From contig NZ_VFUZ01000004.1 of assembly GCF_006658505.1 (NCBI RefSeq), forward strand, positions 186,001 through 250,000: a DNA stretch of 64,000 nt. The letters run 5' to 3'. Both the position numbers and the translations under genes were made by a program. The notes below the pieces were generated by a model, which had not been told where the DNA came from, searched no databases, and worked only from the letters and a program-made list of their open reading frames with translations. Each line of letters starts with the position of its first letter. The first letter of the stretch is position 1. Origin of the DNA: Mesorhizobium sp. B2-4-15 (GTDB taxonomy: Bacteria; Pseudomonadota; Alphaproteobacteria; Rhizobiales; Rhizobiaceae). Shown in pieces: positions 11,901-20,385 of the stretch.

Positions 11901-13438
11901 GCCGCTCCCGCGATCGACGGCAGCGCCACCGCGCCAGCGGCCTTGGCGGTCGCGCCGCTGCGCACCATGGCGATGGCCTTTTCCATGTCGGGATGGAAAT
12001 GCCGGTCATTGTCGAGATGCGGCACTTCGGCCCGGACCAGCTTGCGTACGGCCTCCAGCGCATTGCTCGACGCCAGCGGCTGGTGGAAATCACAGCCTTG
12101 CGCGGCAGCCAGCAGTTCGATGCCGATCACCGCCGTGGCGTTCTCGACCATGCCGATCAGCCGGCGCGCGCCATGCGCGGCCATCGAAACGTGGTCCTCC
12201 TGATTGGCCGAGGTCGGGATCGAATCGACGCTGGCCGGATAGGCTTTCTGCTTGTTTTCCGAAACGAGAGCAGCCGCCGTCACCTGCGGGATCATGAAAC
12301 CGGAATTCAGGCCGGGCTTCGGCGTCAGGAAGGCCGGCATGCCCGACAGCGCCGGGTCGACCAGCATGGCGATGCGGCGTTCCGAAAGCGAGCCGATCTC
12401 GCAGACGGCCAGCGCGATCATGTCGGCGGCAAAAGCCACCGGCTCGGCGTGGAAGTTGCCGCCGGAAAGCGCGGTGTCGTCCTCGGCGAAGATCAGCGGA
12501 TTGTCGGTGACGCCATTGGCCTCGGTTTCCAATGTATCGGCGGCTTTGCGCAGCACATCGAGCGCGGCGCCCATCACCTGCGGCTGGCAGCGCAGGCAGT
12601 ATGGGTCCTGCACGCGCTCGTCGCCGACGCGGTGCGATTCACGGATGGCGCTGCCGGCCATCAGATTGCGCAGCGCCTCCGCCGTCTCGATCTGGCCACG
12701 GTGCTTTCTCAACAGATGAATGCGCGGATCGAAAGGCGCGTCGGAACCTTTGGCCGCGTCGGTCGACAGCGCCCCCGCAACCAGCGCCGACTGGTAGAGC
12801 ACTTCGGCCTCGAACAGGCCGGCCAGCGCATAGGCCGTCGAAAACTGCGTGCCGTTGAGCAGCGCCAGCCCCTCCTTGGCGCCCAATGTGACCGGCTCCA
12901 ACCCATGCGAGACGAAGGCGACCTTGGCCGGGAAGCGGCCATGCGGGGTAAAGCATTCGCCGACGCCAATCATCACCGCCGTCATGTGCGACAGCGGGGC
13001 CAGATCGCCCGACGCGCCGACCGAGCCTTGCGCCGGCACAACCGGGATGACGTCGTTGGCGAGCATCGCTTCGAGCAGCTGAATGGTCTCGGGCCGCACG
13101 CCGGAGGCGCCCTGCGCCAGGCTGGCAAGCTTCAGCGCCATCATCAGGCGGGCAACGGCTACCGGCATCGGCTCGCCGACGCCGGCGGCGTGCGACAGCA
13201 CGATGTTGCGCTGCAAGGTTTCGAGATCCCCGGCAGGGATGCGTACACTAGCCAGTTTGCCGAAGCCGGTGTTAATGCCGTAGACAGGTTCACCCTTGGC
13301 AACGATCCTGGCGACCGCTTCTGCGCTCGCCTTGATTTTTGGACGGCAAGCATCGTCAAGTCTCGGCACGGCACCACGGTAAATGGCGCGCCAGTCGGCC
13401 AGCGTCGCATTGCCGGGCTTCAAGGTCAGTTCGTTCAT
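11897..13438 (-). CDS. hutH: Histidine ammonia-lyase
   Basis: First step of histidine degradation: L-histidine to trans-urocanate and ammonia. 513 residues from ATG 13438. The frame stays open about 170 bases further upstream, but that part lies inside hutI; the chosen start gives MNELTLKPG, the usual N-terminus, and an ATGA overlap with the hutI stop. The autocatalytic MIO cofactor tripeptide Ala-Ser-Gly is seen in [12 protein letters not shown] near residue 140. The C-terminus overlaps hutG by four bases. Confidence 0.97.
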   Translation of the reverse strand: MNELTLKPGNATLADWRAIYRGAVPRLDDACRPKIKASAEAVARIVAKGEPVYGINTGFGKLASVRIPAGDLETLQRNIVLSHAAGVGEPMPVAVARLMMALKLASLAQGASGVRPETIQLLEAMLANDVIPVVPAQGSVGASGDLAPLSHMTAVMIGVGECFTPHGRFPAKVAFVSHGLEPVTLGAKEGLALLNGTQFSTAYALAGLFEAEVLYQSALVAGALSTDAAKGSDAPFDPRIHLLRKHRGQIETAEALRNLMAGSAIRESHRVGDERVQDPYCLRCQPQVMGAALDVLRKAADTLETEANGVTDNPLIFAEDDTALSGGNFHAEPVAFAADMIALAVCEIGSLSERRIAMLVDPALSGMPAFLTPKPGLNSGFMIPQVTAAALVSENKQKAYPASVDSIPTSANQEDHVSMAAHGARRLIGMVENATAVIGIELLAAAQGCDFHQPLASSNALEAVRKLVRAEVPHLDNDRHFHPDMEKAIAMVRSGATAKAAGAVALPSIAGAA

Positions 13439-14673
13439 TGTCCTCTCCAGATACGGGCATGCAGCGGATTGAAGCCCATGCGATAAACGAGTTCGGCGGG
13501 ACGCTCGATGTCCCAGATCGCCAGGTCGGCGGATTTTCCCGCTTCCAGCGTGCCGGTCTGCTTCAACAGCCCCAGCGCGCGGGCGGCCTCGCGGGTAACG
13601 CCGGCAAGACATTCATCGACTGTCATGCCGAACAATGTCGCCGCCATGTTCATGGTCAGCAACAGCGAGGTCAGTGGCGAAGTGCCGGGATTGTTGTCGG
13701 TGGCGACCGCCATTTTGACGCCATGCCGGCGGAACACGTCGATCGGCGGCCTCTTTGTCTCGCGAATGAAGTAGTAAGCGCCGGGCAGGATCGTCGCCGC
13801 GGTCCCGGCCTTGGCCATGGCCATGGCGCCTGCTTCATCGGTGTATTCGAGATGATCCGCCGACAGCGCGCCATAGCGGGCGGCCAGTTCGGCGCCGTGC
13901 AGGTTGGACAGCTGGTCGGCATGGAGCTTGACCGGCAGGCCCGCGGCCTTGGCGGCGTCGAAGACGCGCGCCATCTGTTCCGGCGAAAACGCTATGCCCT
14001 CGCAAAAGCCATCGACGGCGTCGGCCAGCCCTTCAGCGGCGACGGCAGGAAGAATCTCCCTGGCGACAAGATCGATAAAGGCGTCCTTGTCGCCTTTGGC
14101 TTCCGGCGGCAGCGCATGGGCGCCGAGGAAAGTCGTTCGGATCGTTGCCGGCCGCCGATCGCCCAGTTGGCGGGCGGCGCGCAGCGATTTCTGCTCGTTT
14201 TCAAGGTCAAGGCCGTAGCCCGACTTCACTTCAACGGTGGTTACGCCCTCGGCGATCAACGCGTCGAGGCGTGGCAGCGATTGGGCGACCAGTTCGCTCT
14301 CGCTGGCGGCCCGCAAGGATTTGACCGATGAGACGATGCCACCGCCGGCCCTGGCGACCTCTTCATAGGTGGCGCCGGCCAGCCGCATCTCGAACTCGTT
14401 GGCGCGGTTGCCGGCATGGACCAGATGGGTGTGGCAGTCGATCAGGCCGGGCGTGATCCAGCGGTCCTCGCAGTCGACGGTTTCCCCCTCCGCGAACGCC
14501 GCCGGCATTTCGGTCTCGGCGCCCGCATAGACGATCAGCCCATCTCGCGCCGCGACCGCGCCCTTCTCGACGATGCCGAGCCCCGCCGCACTCTCGGCCA
14601 TGGTCGCCAGGCGCGCATTGCGCCAAAGACGAAGTCCTCCTGCCCTGCTCTCTCCAGCCATCATCTTTTCCAT
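13435..14673 (-). CDS. hutI: Imidazolonepropionase
   Basis: Third step: hydrolysis of 4-imidazolone-5-propionate to N-formimino-L-glutamate. 412-residue amidohydrolase-fold metalloenzyme. Seen: the metal-binding [12 protein letters not shown] motif, [14 protein letters not shown], and the late Asp region [13 protein letters not shown]. First gene of the leftward hut operon; its 3' end overlaps the hutH start (ATGA). The start used is [12 protein letters not shown] codons a few residues downstream are possible alternatives. The start lies 84 bases from hutF across the shared operator. Confidence 0.96.
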   Translation of the reverse strand: MEKMMAGESRAGGLRLWRNARLATMAESAAGLGIVEKGAVAARDGLIVYAGAETEMPAAFAEGETVDCEDRWITPGLIDCHTHLVHAGNRANEFEMRLAGATYEEVARAGGGIVSSVKSLRAASESELVAQSLPRLDALIAEGVTTVEVKSGYGLDLENEQKSLRAARQLGDRRPATIRTTFLGAHALPPEAKGDKDAFIDLVAREILPAVAAEGLADAVDGFCEGIAFSPEQMARVFDAAKAAGLPVKLHADQLSNLHGAELAARYGALSADHLEYTDEAGAMAMAKAGTAATILPGAYYFIRETKRPPIDVFRRHGVKMAVATDNNPGTSPLTSLLLTMNMAATLFGMTVDECLAGVTREAARALGLLKQTGTLEAGKSADLAIWDIERPAELVYRMGFNPLHARIWRGQ

Positions 14674-14690
14674 TTGAAAGGATGGCGATT

Positions 14691-14702
14691 ATGTATATAC
14701 AT
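14691..14702. promoter_or_regulatory. HutC-type operator between hutI and hutF
   Basis: Perfect palindrome ATGTATATACAT in the 84-base divergent promoter region. HutC repressors of the GntR family recognise a TGTATATACA-like core in enteric bacteria and pseudomonads, and the linked hutC at 16120 makes this the obvious target. One site between the two arms could control both operons, relieved by urocanate. Recognition here is inferred from the motif and position. Confidence 0.75.
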
Positions 14703-14757
14703 ATTAACTCGCACTGCAAGTGCTATTGTTATCGGCGAACCGGATTCGGAGACGAGC

Positions 14758-16113
14758 GTGACGACAATCTTCGCGGAACAGGCGCTCCTGCCGGGAGGCT
14801 GGCAGAGCAATGTACGGATCGCAATCGACGCAAACCTGATCTCGTCAATCGATGCCGGCGTGGCCGCGCATGCCGACGACGAGCGTCATTCCATTGTGCT
14901 GCCCGGCATGCCCAATCTGCACAGCCACGCCTTCCAGCGCGGCATGGCCGGGCTTGCCGAGCTTCGCGGCCCCTCCGCCGACAGTTTCTGGAGTTGGCGC
15001 GAGGTGATGTACCGCTTCGCGCTGTCGATGACGCCCGATCAGGTCGAGGCGGTTGCCGCGCAGCTCTATGTCGAGATGCTGGAGGCCGGATTTTCGCGCG
15101 TCGGCGAGTTTCACTATCTGCATCACGACCGCGATGGACAACCCTATGCCAATCTTGCCGAGATGGCCGAACGGATAGCTGCCGCGGCCGGCGAAACGGG
15201 CATCGGCCTGACGCTGCTGCCGGTGTTTTATGCGCATTCCTCCTTCGGCGGTGCCGCGCCGAATGAAGGCCAAAGGCGATTCATCAATGATGTGAATCGG
15301 TTCTCGCGGCTTGTTGAAAAAAGCCGCGAATCGGTTCGCGTGTTGAATCACGCTGTCGTCGGCGTCGCCCCGCACAGTCTGCGCGCCGCGACGCCGGAGG
15401 AACTGACAAAGGTCGTCGCTCTGGCGCCGAATGGGCCGATCCACATCCACGTCGCCGAACAGGTGAAGGAAGTCGAGGACTGCCTTGCCTGGGCCGGTGC
15501 GCGCCCGGTCGAATTTCTGCTTGGAGCTGCAGATGTCGACCAGCGCTGGTGCCTGATCCATGCCACCCACATGACCGACGCCGAGACCATCGGCATGGCC
15601 AAAAGCGGCGCCATCGCCGGCCTCTGCCCGATCACCGAGGCCAATCTTGGCGACGGCACTTTCGCCGCACCGCTGTTCAGGAAGCATGGCGGCCGCTTCG
15701 GCGTCGGCTCTGATTCCAACGTGCTGATCGGCCTGCCCGACGAACTGCGCCAGCTCGAATATTCGCAGCGCCTCGCCCATCGCGCCCGCAATGTGCTTGC
15801 GGTGGCCGGCGGCTCGACCGGGCGCGCCTTGTTCGACGCCGCGCTTGACGGCGGCGGCATCGCGCTCGGTGCCGGTGCCTCGCAGATCGCCATCGGCGCA
15901 GCCGCCGACCTCGTCTCGCTCGACGCCGACAACCCCTCGCTGGCCGGCAAGACCGGTGACGCGGTTCTCGACGCCTGGATCTTTGCCAATGGCAGCAAGG
16001 TCGACTGCGTCTGGGTGCATGGGCAGAAACAGGTGAGCGGCGGCAAGCATCTGAAGCGTGAGGCGGTTGGCGAGCGGTTCCGCAACGTGATGACGGCACT
16101 TTCCGCGGGCTGA
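14758..16113 (+). CDS. hutF: Formimidoylglutamate deiminase
   Basis: Fourth step of the five-step pathway: N-formimino-L-glutamate to N-formylglutamate plus ammonia. Amidohydrolase-fold protein of 451 residues from GTG 14758, chosen because CGGAG sits 6-7 bases before it and the product begins TTIFAEQALLPGGW; codons further upstream in the frame run back into hutI. Seen: metal-binding NLHSHAFQRGMAG, conserved HVAEQVKEV and HATHM, and the Asp of GVGSDSNVLI. It feeds HutG and is followed after six bases by hutC. Confidence 0.95.
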   Translation: MTTIFAEQALLPGGWQSNVRIAIDANLISSIDAGVAAHADDERHSIVLPGMPNLHSHAFQRGMAGLAELRGPSADSFWSWREVMYRFALSMTPDQVEAVAAQLYVEMLEAGFSRVGEFHYLHHDRDGQPYANLAEMAERIAAAAGETGIGLTLLPVFYAHSSFGGAAPNEGQRRFINDVNRFSRLVEKSRESVRVLNHAVVGVAPHSLRAATPEELTKVVALAPNGPIHIHVAEQVKEVEDCLAWAGARPVEFLLGAADVDQRWCLIHATHMTDAETIGMAKSGAIAGLCPITEANLGDGTFAAPLFRKHGGRFGVGSDSNVLIGLPDELRQLEYSQRLAHRARNVLAVAGGSTGRALFDAALDGGGIALGAGASQIAIGAAADLVSLDADNPSLAGKTGDAVLDAWIFANGSKVDCVWVHGQKQVSGGKHLKREAVGERFRNVMTALSAG

Positions 16114-16119
16114 TTCTAG

Positions 16120-16866
16120 ATGAACATGGCCGAAACAATGGGGTTGGAGGACAGCGAGACAATCTCGCTGCATCAGCGCATCCTTTCCGATATCCGCGAA
16201 AAGATTCTATCCGGCGCCTGGGCGCCCGGCCACCGTATCCCGTTCGAACATGAGCTGACGGCCGAATATAGATGCTCGCGCATGACGGTGAACAAGGCGC
16301 TGTCGCAACTCGCCAAAGCCGGTTTGATCGAACGCCGCCGCCGCTCGGGCAGTTTTGTCCGCCGGCCGCAGTCGCAGGCGGCCGTACTGGAACTCCACGA
16401 CATCAGGATCGAAGTCGAAGCGCTCGGCCTGCCCTACCGCTACGAGCGGCTGGAGCGCCTGAAGCGGCGCAGCAATGCTGAAGACAGGGCGCTGCTCGGA
16501 TCGTCCGGCGCAGGCTCGGTGGTATGGCTCGAAGGCCTGCATTTCGCGGGCGAGCGGCCGTTCGCGCTCGAGCAGCGCCTGATCAATCTTTCGGCGGTTT
16601 TGGAAGCCGGGGACGAGGAGTTTCTGGAAATTGCCGCCGGACCTTGGCTGATCGGCCGCGTACCTTGGAGCGAGGCGGAGCATCGGATACGGGCCATGGC
16701 GGCCGACGAGGCTATCGCCGACGCGCTCGACATCGATCCCGGCGCGCCTTGCCTTGTGGTCGAGCGCCGCACCTGGAGCGCGGAGCACCCGGTCACCCAT
16801 GTCCGATTTGTCTATCCTGCGGAAAGTCACACGCTGGTGGCAAGGTTTACGCCTTCGCAGGGATGA
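16120..16866 (+). CDS. hutC: Histidine utilisation repressor, GntR family
   Basis: 248-residue GntR/HutC-type regulator. The N-terminal winged helix-turn-helix is seen in ILSGAWAPGHRIPFEHEL, YRCSRMTVNKALSQL and LIERRRRSGSFV; the C-terminal effector domain (UTRA) ends with the typical CLVVERRTW and VTHVRFVYP. In the family, urocanate binding releases the repressor from TGTATATACA-like sites, and one lies between hutI and hutF. It is co-transcribed with hutF, so expression is probably autoregulated. Confidence 0.94.
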   Translation: MNMAETMGLEDSETISLHQRILSDIREKILSGAWAPGHRIPFEHELTAEYRCSRMTVNKALSQLAKAGLIERRRRSGSFVRRPQSQAAVLELHDIRIEVEALGLPYRYERLERLKRRSNAEDRALLGSSGAGSVVWLEGLHFAGERPFALEQRLINLSAVLEAGDEEFLEIAAGPWLIGRVPWSEAEHRIRAMAADEAIADALDIDPGAPCLVVERRTWSAEHPVTHVRFVYPAESHTLVARFTPSQG

Positions 16867-16868
16867 GG

Positions 16869-17036
16869 TGATCTCCCCCCTGGTGGGGGAGATGGCCGGC
16901 AGGCCAGAGGGGGCGCCGTAGAGCGCGTACTTCGAATGTGCCTGCCGGGAACTCATATAGAAGACTGAAAGGCTGGCGGGACAACGCCCCCCCTCTGCCT
17001 TGCCAGGCATCTCCCCCACAAGGGGGGAGATTGGCG
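16869..17036. repeat. Composite palindromic intergenic repeat (family A)
   Basis: Two inverted copies of a GC-rich element flank about 60 bases. The left copy contains CTCCCCC...GGGGGAGAT, then GCCGGCAGG and AGAGGGGG; the right copy carries the same blocks in reverse order and strand. Each copy is itself a hairpin. A second composite of the same family is at 28885-29066. It resembles the intergenic mosaic repeats of rhizobia (RIME/BIME-like). It lies between the convergent genes hutC and the ridA-family gene and may act as a bidirectional transcription end. Confidence 0.8.
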
Positions 17037-17050
17037 ACTTCATCGTCGGC

Positions 17051-17395
17051 TTAAATCGCCGCCGTGATAATGATCTCGACCAGATACTCCGGGCCTGCGA
17101 GCTTGGCTTCGCCAGTAGCGCGGGCGGGCGTGTGGCCCTGCGGCACCCACTTGTCCCATTCCGAATTCATCTCGGCGAAGGTGCCCATGTCGGCCAGCCA
17201 GATGATTGCCTGGACGATCTTGGTCTTGTCGCTACCAGCCTTGGCCAGCAATTCGTCGATGGTCGCCAGGATGTGGCGGGTCTGCGAGGCGACGTTGCCG
17301 CCGGGCTCGCCGACCTGGCCGGCCAGATAGACGGTGTTGCCGTGGATGACGATCTGGCTCATGCGCGGGCCAACATCGATGCGACGAATGCTCAT
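17051..17395 (-). CDS. RidA family protein (YjgF/YER057c/UK114)
   Basis: 114 residues, typical RidA size. Members hydrolyse reactive enamine/imine intermediates made by PLP enzymes. Seen: YLAGQVGEPGGNVASQT near the N-terminus, TIDELLAKAG, and PARATGEAKLAGPEYLVEI, which carries the conserved Arg that binds the substrate carboxylate in active RidA proteins. AGGAAC precedes the ATG. It stands alone, so which of the Rid subfamilies it belongs to cannot be fixed by context. Confidence 0.88.
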   Translation of the reverse strand: MSIRRIDVGPRMSQIVIHGNTVYLAGQVGEPGGNVASQTRHILATIDELLAKAGSDKTKIVQAIIWLADMGTFAEMNSEWDKWVPQGHTPARATGEAKLAGPEYLVEIIITAAI

Positions 17396-17550
17396 GGGAA
17401 GTTCCTTCGTTTTGAGGGTCGTGCCTGTTTAGAGTCGCCATGGGCTTCGGGCAAGGCCGCCGGCGCCAAATCTCCTTGGACCAGGAGGGACCGGGTTCAC
17501 GGCAAGTTGGGTCGTCGGCCGCAATTCCGCCCGACTGGCTTGTTGACTAA

Positions 17551-17565
17551 TGTAATAACATCACA
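17551..17565. promoter_or_regulatory. Candidate Zur box upstream of the zinc transporter operon
   Basis: TGTAATAACATCACA matches 12 of 15 positions of the palindromic Zur consensus TGTTATAATATAACA known from Rhizobium and Agrobacterium relatives. It lies 47 bases before the ATPase gene in an AT-richer stretch. The two related sites at 19377 and 20338 strengthen the case. Confidence 0.6.
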
Positions 17566-17612
17566 TATCCAACGGCCGTACCCTAGCCGGAATTGGCTTC
17601 CCACGGAACAAG

Positions 17613-18437
17613 ATGACCCAGACCAGCCTGACATTCCGTGACCTGACCCTGGGCTACAACAGCCATCCGGCGATCCATCATCTCGACGGTACGATCCGCA
17701 AGGGCTCGCTGACAGCCGTGGTCGGCGCCAATGGTTCCGGCAAGTCGACGCTGATGAAGGGTATTGTCGGCGTGCTGAAGCCGATGGCTGGCGCGGTCAT
17801 TCGCGCGCCAGGTGTGCGGACCGCTTACCTGCCGCAGCAATCCGAACTCGACCGCTCCTTCCCGGCGCGGGTCGTCGATCTGGTTTCGCTGGGTCTCTGG
17901 CCGAAACGCGGCATGCTTGGCCGCTACACCGGGGAAGATCGTGATGCCGTCAGCCAGGCACTGATGGCGGTCGGCCTCGGGGGCTTCGAAAAGCGGCCGA
18001 TCGACACACTGTCGGGCGGCCAGCTGCAGCGCACGCTGTTTGCCCGTGTGCTGTTGCAGGATGCCGACCTCATCCTGCTCGACGAACCGTTCAATGCCGT
18101 CGATGCCAAGACGGTGGGTGACCTGATCGCGCTGATCAAGTGCTGGCACGGCGAGGAACGCACCATCATGGTCGTCGTCCACGATCTGGAACTGGTGCGC
18201 CAGAATTTCCCTGAAACACTCCTGCTGGCTCGCCAGCCGGTCGCGTGGGGCGAAACCAGGGAAACGCTGAAACCGGAAAACCTGTTGCGCGCCCGCCGTT
18301 TTCACGAAGCCTGGGAGGAAAACGCGCCCTGGTGTGAACCGGGCGAGCACGCCCATGATCATGCCGATGGGCACGATCATCACGGTCACGATCACGACCA
18401 CGACCATCATCACGGCGCCGGGCCGAGGGCTGCCTGA
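17613..18437 (+). CDS. aztA: Zinc ABC transporter ATPase (AztA/ZnuC type) with His-rich tail
   Basis: ATP-binding subunit of a metal uptake transporter. 274 residues with Walker A GANGSGKST (38-46), Q-loop PQQSE, signature LSGGQ (about 135), Walker B LILLDEP (about 155) and the switch His in VVVHDLE. The last about 30 residues are dominated by His and Asp (for example HDHADGHDHHGHDHDHDHHH), a probable cytoplasmic metal-binding tail. Order ATPase-permease-binding protein and a binding protein without a His loop favour the AztABC type over classic ZnuABC, where znuA is divergent; manganese cannot be excluded. Its stop overlaps the permease start (TGATG). Confidence 0.88.
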   Translation: MTQTSLTFRDLTLGYNSHPAIHHLDGTIRKGSLTAVVGANGSGKSTLMKGIVGVLKPMAGAVIRAPGVRTAYLPQQSELDRSFPARVVDLVSLGLWPKRGMLGRYTGEDRDAVSQALMAVGLGGFEKRPIDTLSGGQLQRTLFARVLLQDADLILLDEPFNAVDAKTVGDLIALIKCWHGEERTIMVVVHDLELVRQNFPETLLLARQPVAWGETRETLKPENLLRARRFHEAWEENAPWCEPGEHAHDHADGHDHHGHDHDHDHHHGAGPRAA

Positions 18438-19312
18438 TGGATTTTCTCTATGGCCTCTTCATCGCGCCCTTTGCCGATTTCGCCTTCATGCAGCGGGCGT
18501 TGTTCGGTTCGCTGATGCTGTCGCTCGGCGCCTGCCCGGTCGGCGTGTTCCTGATGCTGAGACGCATGAGCCTGTCCGGCGATGCCATGGCGCACGCGAT
18601 CCTGCCGGGGGCCGCCGCCGGCTTCCTGCTCTATGGGCTGGAAATCCTGCCGATGACCATTGGCGGCCTGATCGCCGGCGTGATCGTGGCGCTTGGCGCC
18701 GGTGCCGTCTCGCGCTTCACCGTCCAGCGCGAGGACGCCTCGATGGCGGCCTTCTATCTGATCTCGCTCGCCATCGGCGTGCTGATGGTGTCGATCCGCG
18801 GCTCCAGCGTCGACCTCATGCATGTGCTGTTCGGCACGGTGCTGGCGCTCAACAACGAAGCGCTGATCCTCATAGGGGGCATCGTCGCGGTAACCCTGAT
18901 CAGCCTCGCCGTCTTCTGGCGAGCGCTGGTCGCCGAATGCCTCGATCCGCTGTTTCTGCGTTCGGTCAGCCGCATGGGCAGCCCGGTGCATTTCATCTTC
19001 CTTGGCCTCGTCGTGCTCAACCTCGTGGGCGGCTTCCAGGCGCTCGGCACCTTGCTGTCCGTCGGATTGATGATGCTGCCTGCGGCGGCCGCCCGATTCT
19101 GGACGGTACGCGTCGAGCCGATGTGCGTGCTCGCCGTGCTGATCGGCTTCGCCTCCTGCATCGCCGGGCTGCTTTTGTCCTATCACGCGTCGCTGCCCTC
19201 AGGCCCGGCGATCATCCTTTCGGCCGGCGTCGTCTATTTTGCCTCGATCCTGTTCGGCACGCGCGGCATTCTGCGCGCCCGCATCATTCATCACCGTCAC
19301 AGAACAGCCTGA
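18437..19312 (+). CDS. aztB: Zinc ABC transporter permease (AztB/ZnuB type)
   Basis: 291-residue inner-membrane permease of the ABC-3 family, with about eight hydrophobic segments visible (for example FGSLMLSLGACPVGVFLML, IVAVTLISLAVFW, VLAVLIGFASCIAGLLL). The conserved cytoplasmic coupling region RRMSLSGDAMAHAILPGAA is present. It overlaps the ATPase gene by one base and is followed after 29 bases by the binding protein, so the three form one operon. Substrate zinc is inferred from the Zur-like sites and the His-rich ATPase tail. Confidence 0.9.
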   Translation: MDFLYGLFIAPFADFAFMQRALFGSLMLSLGACPVGVFLMLRRMSLSGDAMAHAILPGAAAGFLLYGLEILPMTIGGLIAGVIVALGAGAVSRFTVQREDASMAAFYLISLAIGVLMVSIRGSSVDLMHVLFGTVLALNNEALILIGGIVAVTLISLAVFWRALVAECLDPLFLRSVSRMGSPVHFIFLGLVVLNLVGGFQALGTLLSVGLMMLPAAAARFWTVRVEPMCVLAVLIGFASCIAGLLLSYHASLPSGPAIILSAGVVYFASILFGTRGILRARIIHHRHRTA

Positions 19313-19341
19313 TCCCCCGCCCCTAGAAGGAGACCCCGCTT

Positions 19342-20283
19342 ATGCTGAAATCGATCCGTGTCGCCCTGGCGATGAGTGTTATAACATTAAGCGGCCTCGG
19401 CGCGTCGTCGGCTTTCGCTGCACCGTTGAAAGTCGTCGCCAGCTTCACGGTCATCGCCGATTTCGCCAAAAATGTCGGCGGCGACCGCGTCAACATCACC
19501 ACGATCGTCGGACCGGATGGCGACGCCCATGTCTATGAGCCGAGCCCGGCCGACGCGGTCGCCATGGCCAAGGCCGATATCGTGCTGGTCAACGGGCTGC
19601 ATTTCGAAGGTTTCCTGCAGCGGCTGGTCGATGCCAGCGCCACCAAGGCCTCGATCATCACCTTGACCAATGGCGTGACGCGGATCGACTTCAAGCCTGA
19701 GTTCGCCGACGCGGACGCGGCCGAGGGTGCCGGTACCGGAGGCGGCAAGACGGTCACCGATCCGCACGCCTTCCAGTCGATCGCCAACGCCAAGATCTAT
19801 GTGAAGAACATCGCCGAGGCCTTCTGCGCCGCCGACTCCGATGGCTGTGTCAGCTACCAGACCAATGCCGCCGCCTACACCAAGAAGCTCGATGCGCTGG
19901 AGGGCGAGGTGAAGGAAGCGATCCAGTCGATCCCGCAAGCGAAGCGCGTCGTCATCACCTCGCATGACGCCTTCGGCTATTTCGAACATGAATACGGCCT
20001 GACCTTCCTCGCTCCGCAGGGCATCTCGACCGACTCCGAACCGTCGGCCGCCGATGTCGCCAAGCTGGTCGAGCAGGTCAAGCAGGACAAAGCCACGGCG
20101 ATCTTCGTCGAGAACATCACCAACCCGCGCCTGATCGAACAGATTGCCAGCGAGACCGGCATCAAGGTGGGCGGCACGCTCTATTCGGACGCGCTGTCGC
20201 AGGCCGATGGCCCGGGCTCGACCTATATCGACATGATGCACAGCAACATCCGCCAGATCAAAGGTGCGATCGTCGGCAGCTGA
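19342..20283 (+). CDS. aztC: Zinc ABC transporter substrate-binding protein (AztC/ZnuA type)
   Basis: Periplasmic cluster A-I metal-binding protein, 313 residues. The N-terminus is a Sec signal peptide with probable cleavage after SSAFA (about residue 26). Candidate ligands are His63 (GDAHVYEPS), His about 142 (TDPHAFQ), His about 207 (SHDAFGYFEHEYG) and an Asp near 281 (YSDALSQADGPG). There is no His-rich flexible loop, unlike most ZnuA proteins, which fits AztC. AAGGAGA stands before the ATG. No aztD-like chaperone gene follows; the next gene is a COG0523 GTPase. Mn binding remains possible. Confidence 0.87.
   Translation: MLKSIRVALAMSVITLSGLGASSAFAAPLKVVASFTVIADFAKNVGGDRVNITTIVGPDGDAHVYEPSPADAVAMAKADIVLVNGLHFEGFLQRLVDASATKASIITLTNGVTRIDFKPEFADADAAEGAGTGGGKTVTDPHAFQSIANAKIYVKNIAEAFCAADSDGCVSYQTNAAAYTKKLDALEGEVKEAIQSIPQAKRVVITSHDAFGYFEHEYGLTFLAPQGISTDSEPSAADVAKLVEQVKQDKATAIFVENITNPRLIEQIASETGIKVGGTLYSDALSQADGPGSTYIDMMHSNIRQIKGAIVGS
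19377..19391. promoter_or_regulatory. Possible intragenic Zur half-palindrome in the signal-peptide region
   Basis: TGTTATAACATTAAG, at codons 12-17 of the binding-protein gene, has a perfect left half of the Zur consensus TGTTATAA and 11 of 15 matches overall. It stands out as AT-rich in a GC-rich coding region. It could be a second operator controlling the binding-protein gene separately, or chance. Confidence 0.3.
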
Positions 20284-20297
20284 GGAGTGCTGTTCTG

Positions 20298-20325
20298 AAA
20301 AGGCGGAGCCAGTCTCCGCCTTTTT
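20298..20325 (+). terminator. Rho-independent terminator after the zinc transporter operon
   Basis: Stem GGCGGAG/CTCCGCC extended by flanking A and T runs, loop CCAGT, followed by TTTTT. It starts 15 bases after the stop codon and lies just before the Zur-like box of the next gene, so the GTPase gene probably has its own promoter. Confidence 0.85.
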
Positions 20326-20337
20326 CAGGCTTCGGCT

Positions 20338-20352
20338 TGTAATAAAATAACA
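20338..20352. promoter_or_regulatory. Candidate Zur box upstream of the COG0523 GTPase gene
   Basis: TGTAATAAAATAACA matches 13 of 15 positions of the Zur consensus TGTTATAATATAACA. It lies 34 bases before the GTPase start and after a strong terminator, as expected of a separately Zur-repressed gene. Confidence 0.65.
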
Positions 20353-20385
20353 TAACGAATTAACCTGACCTTCGGGAACCAAACC

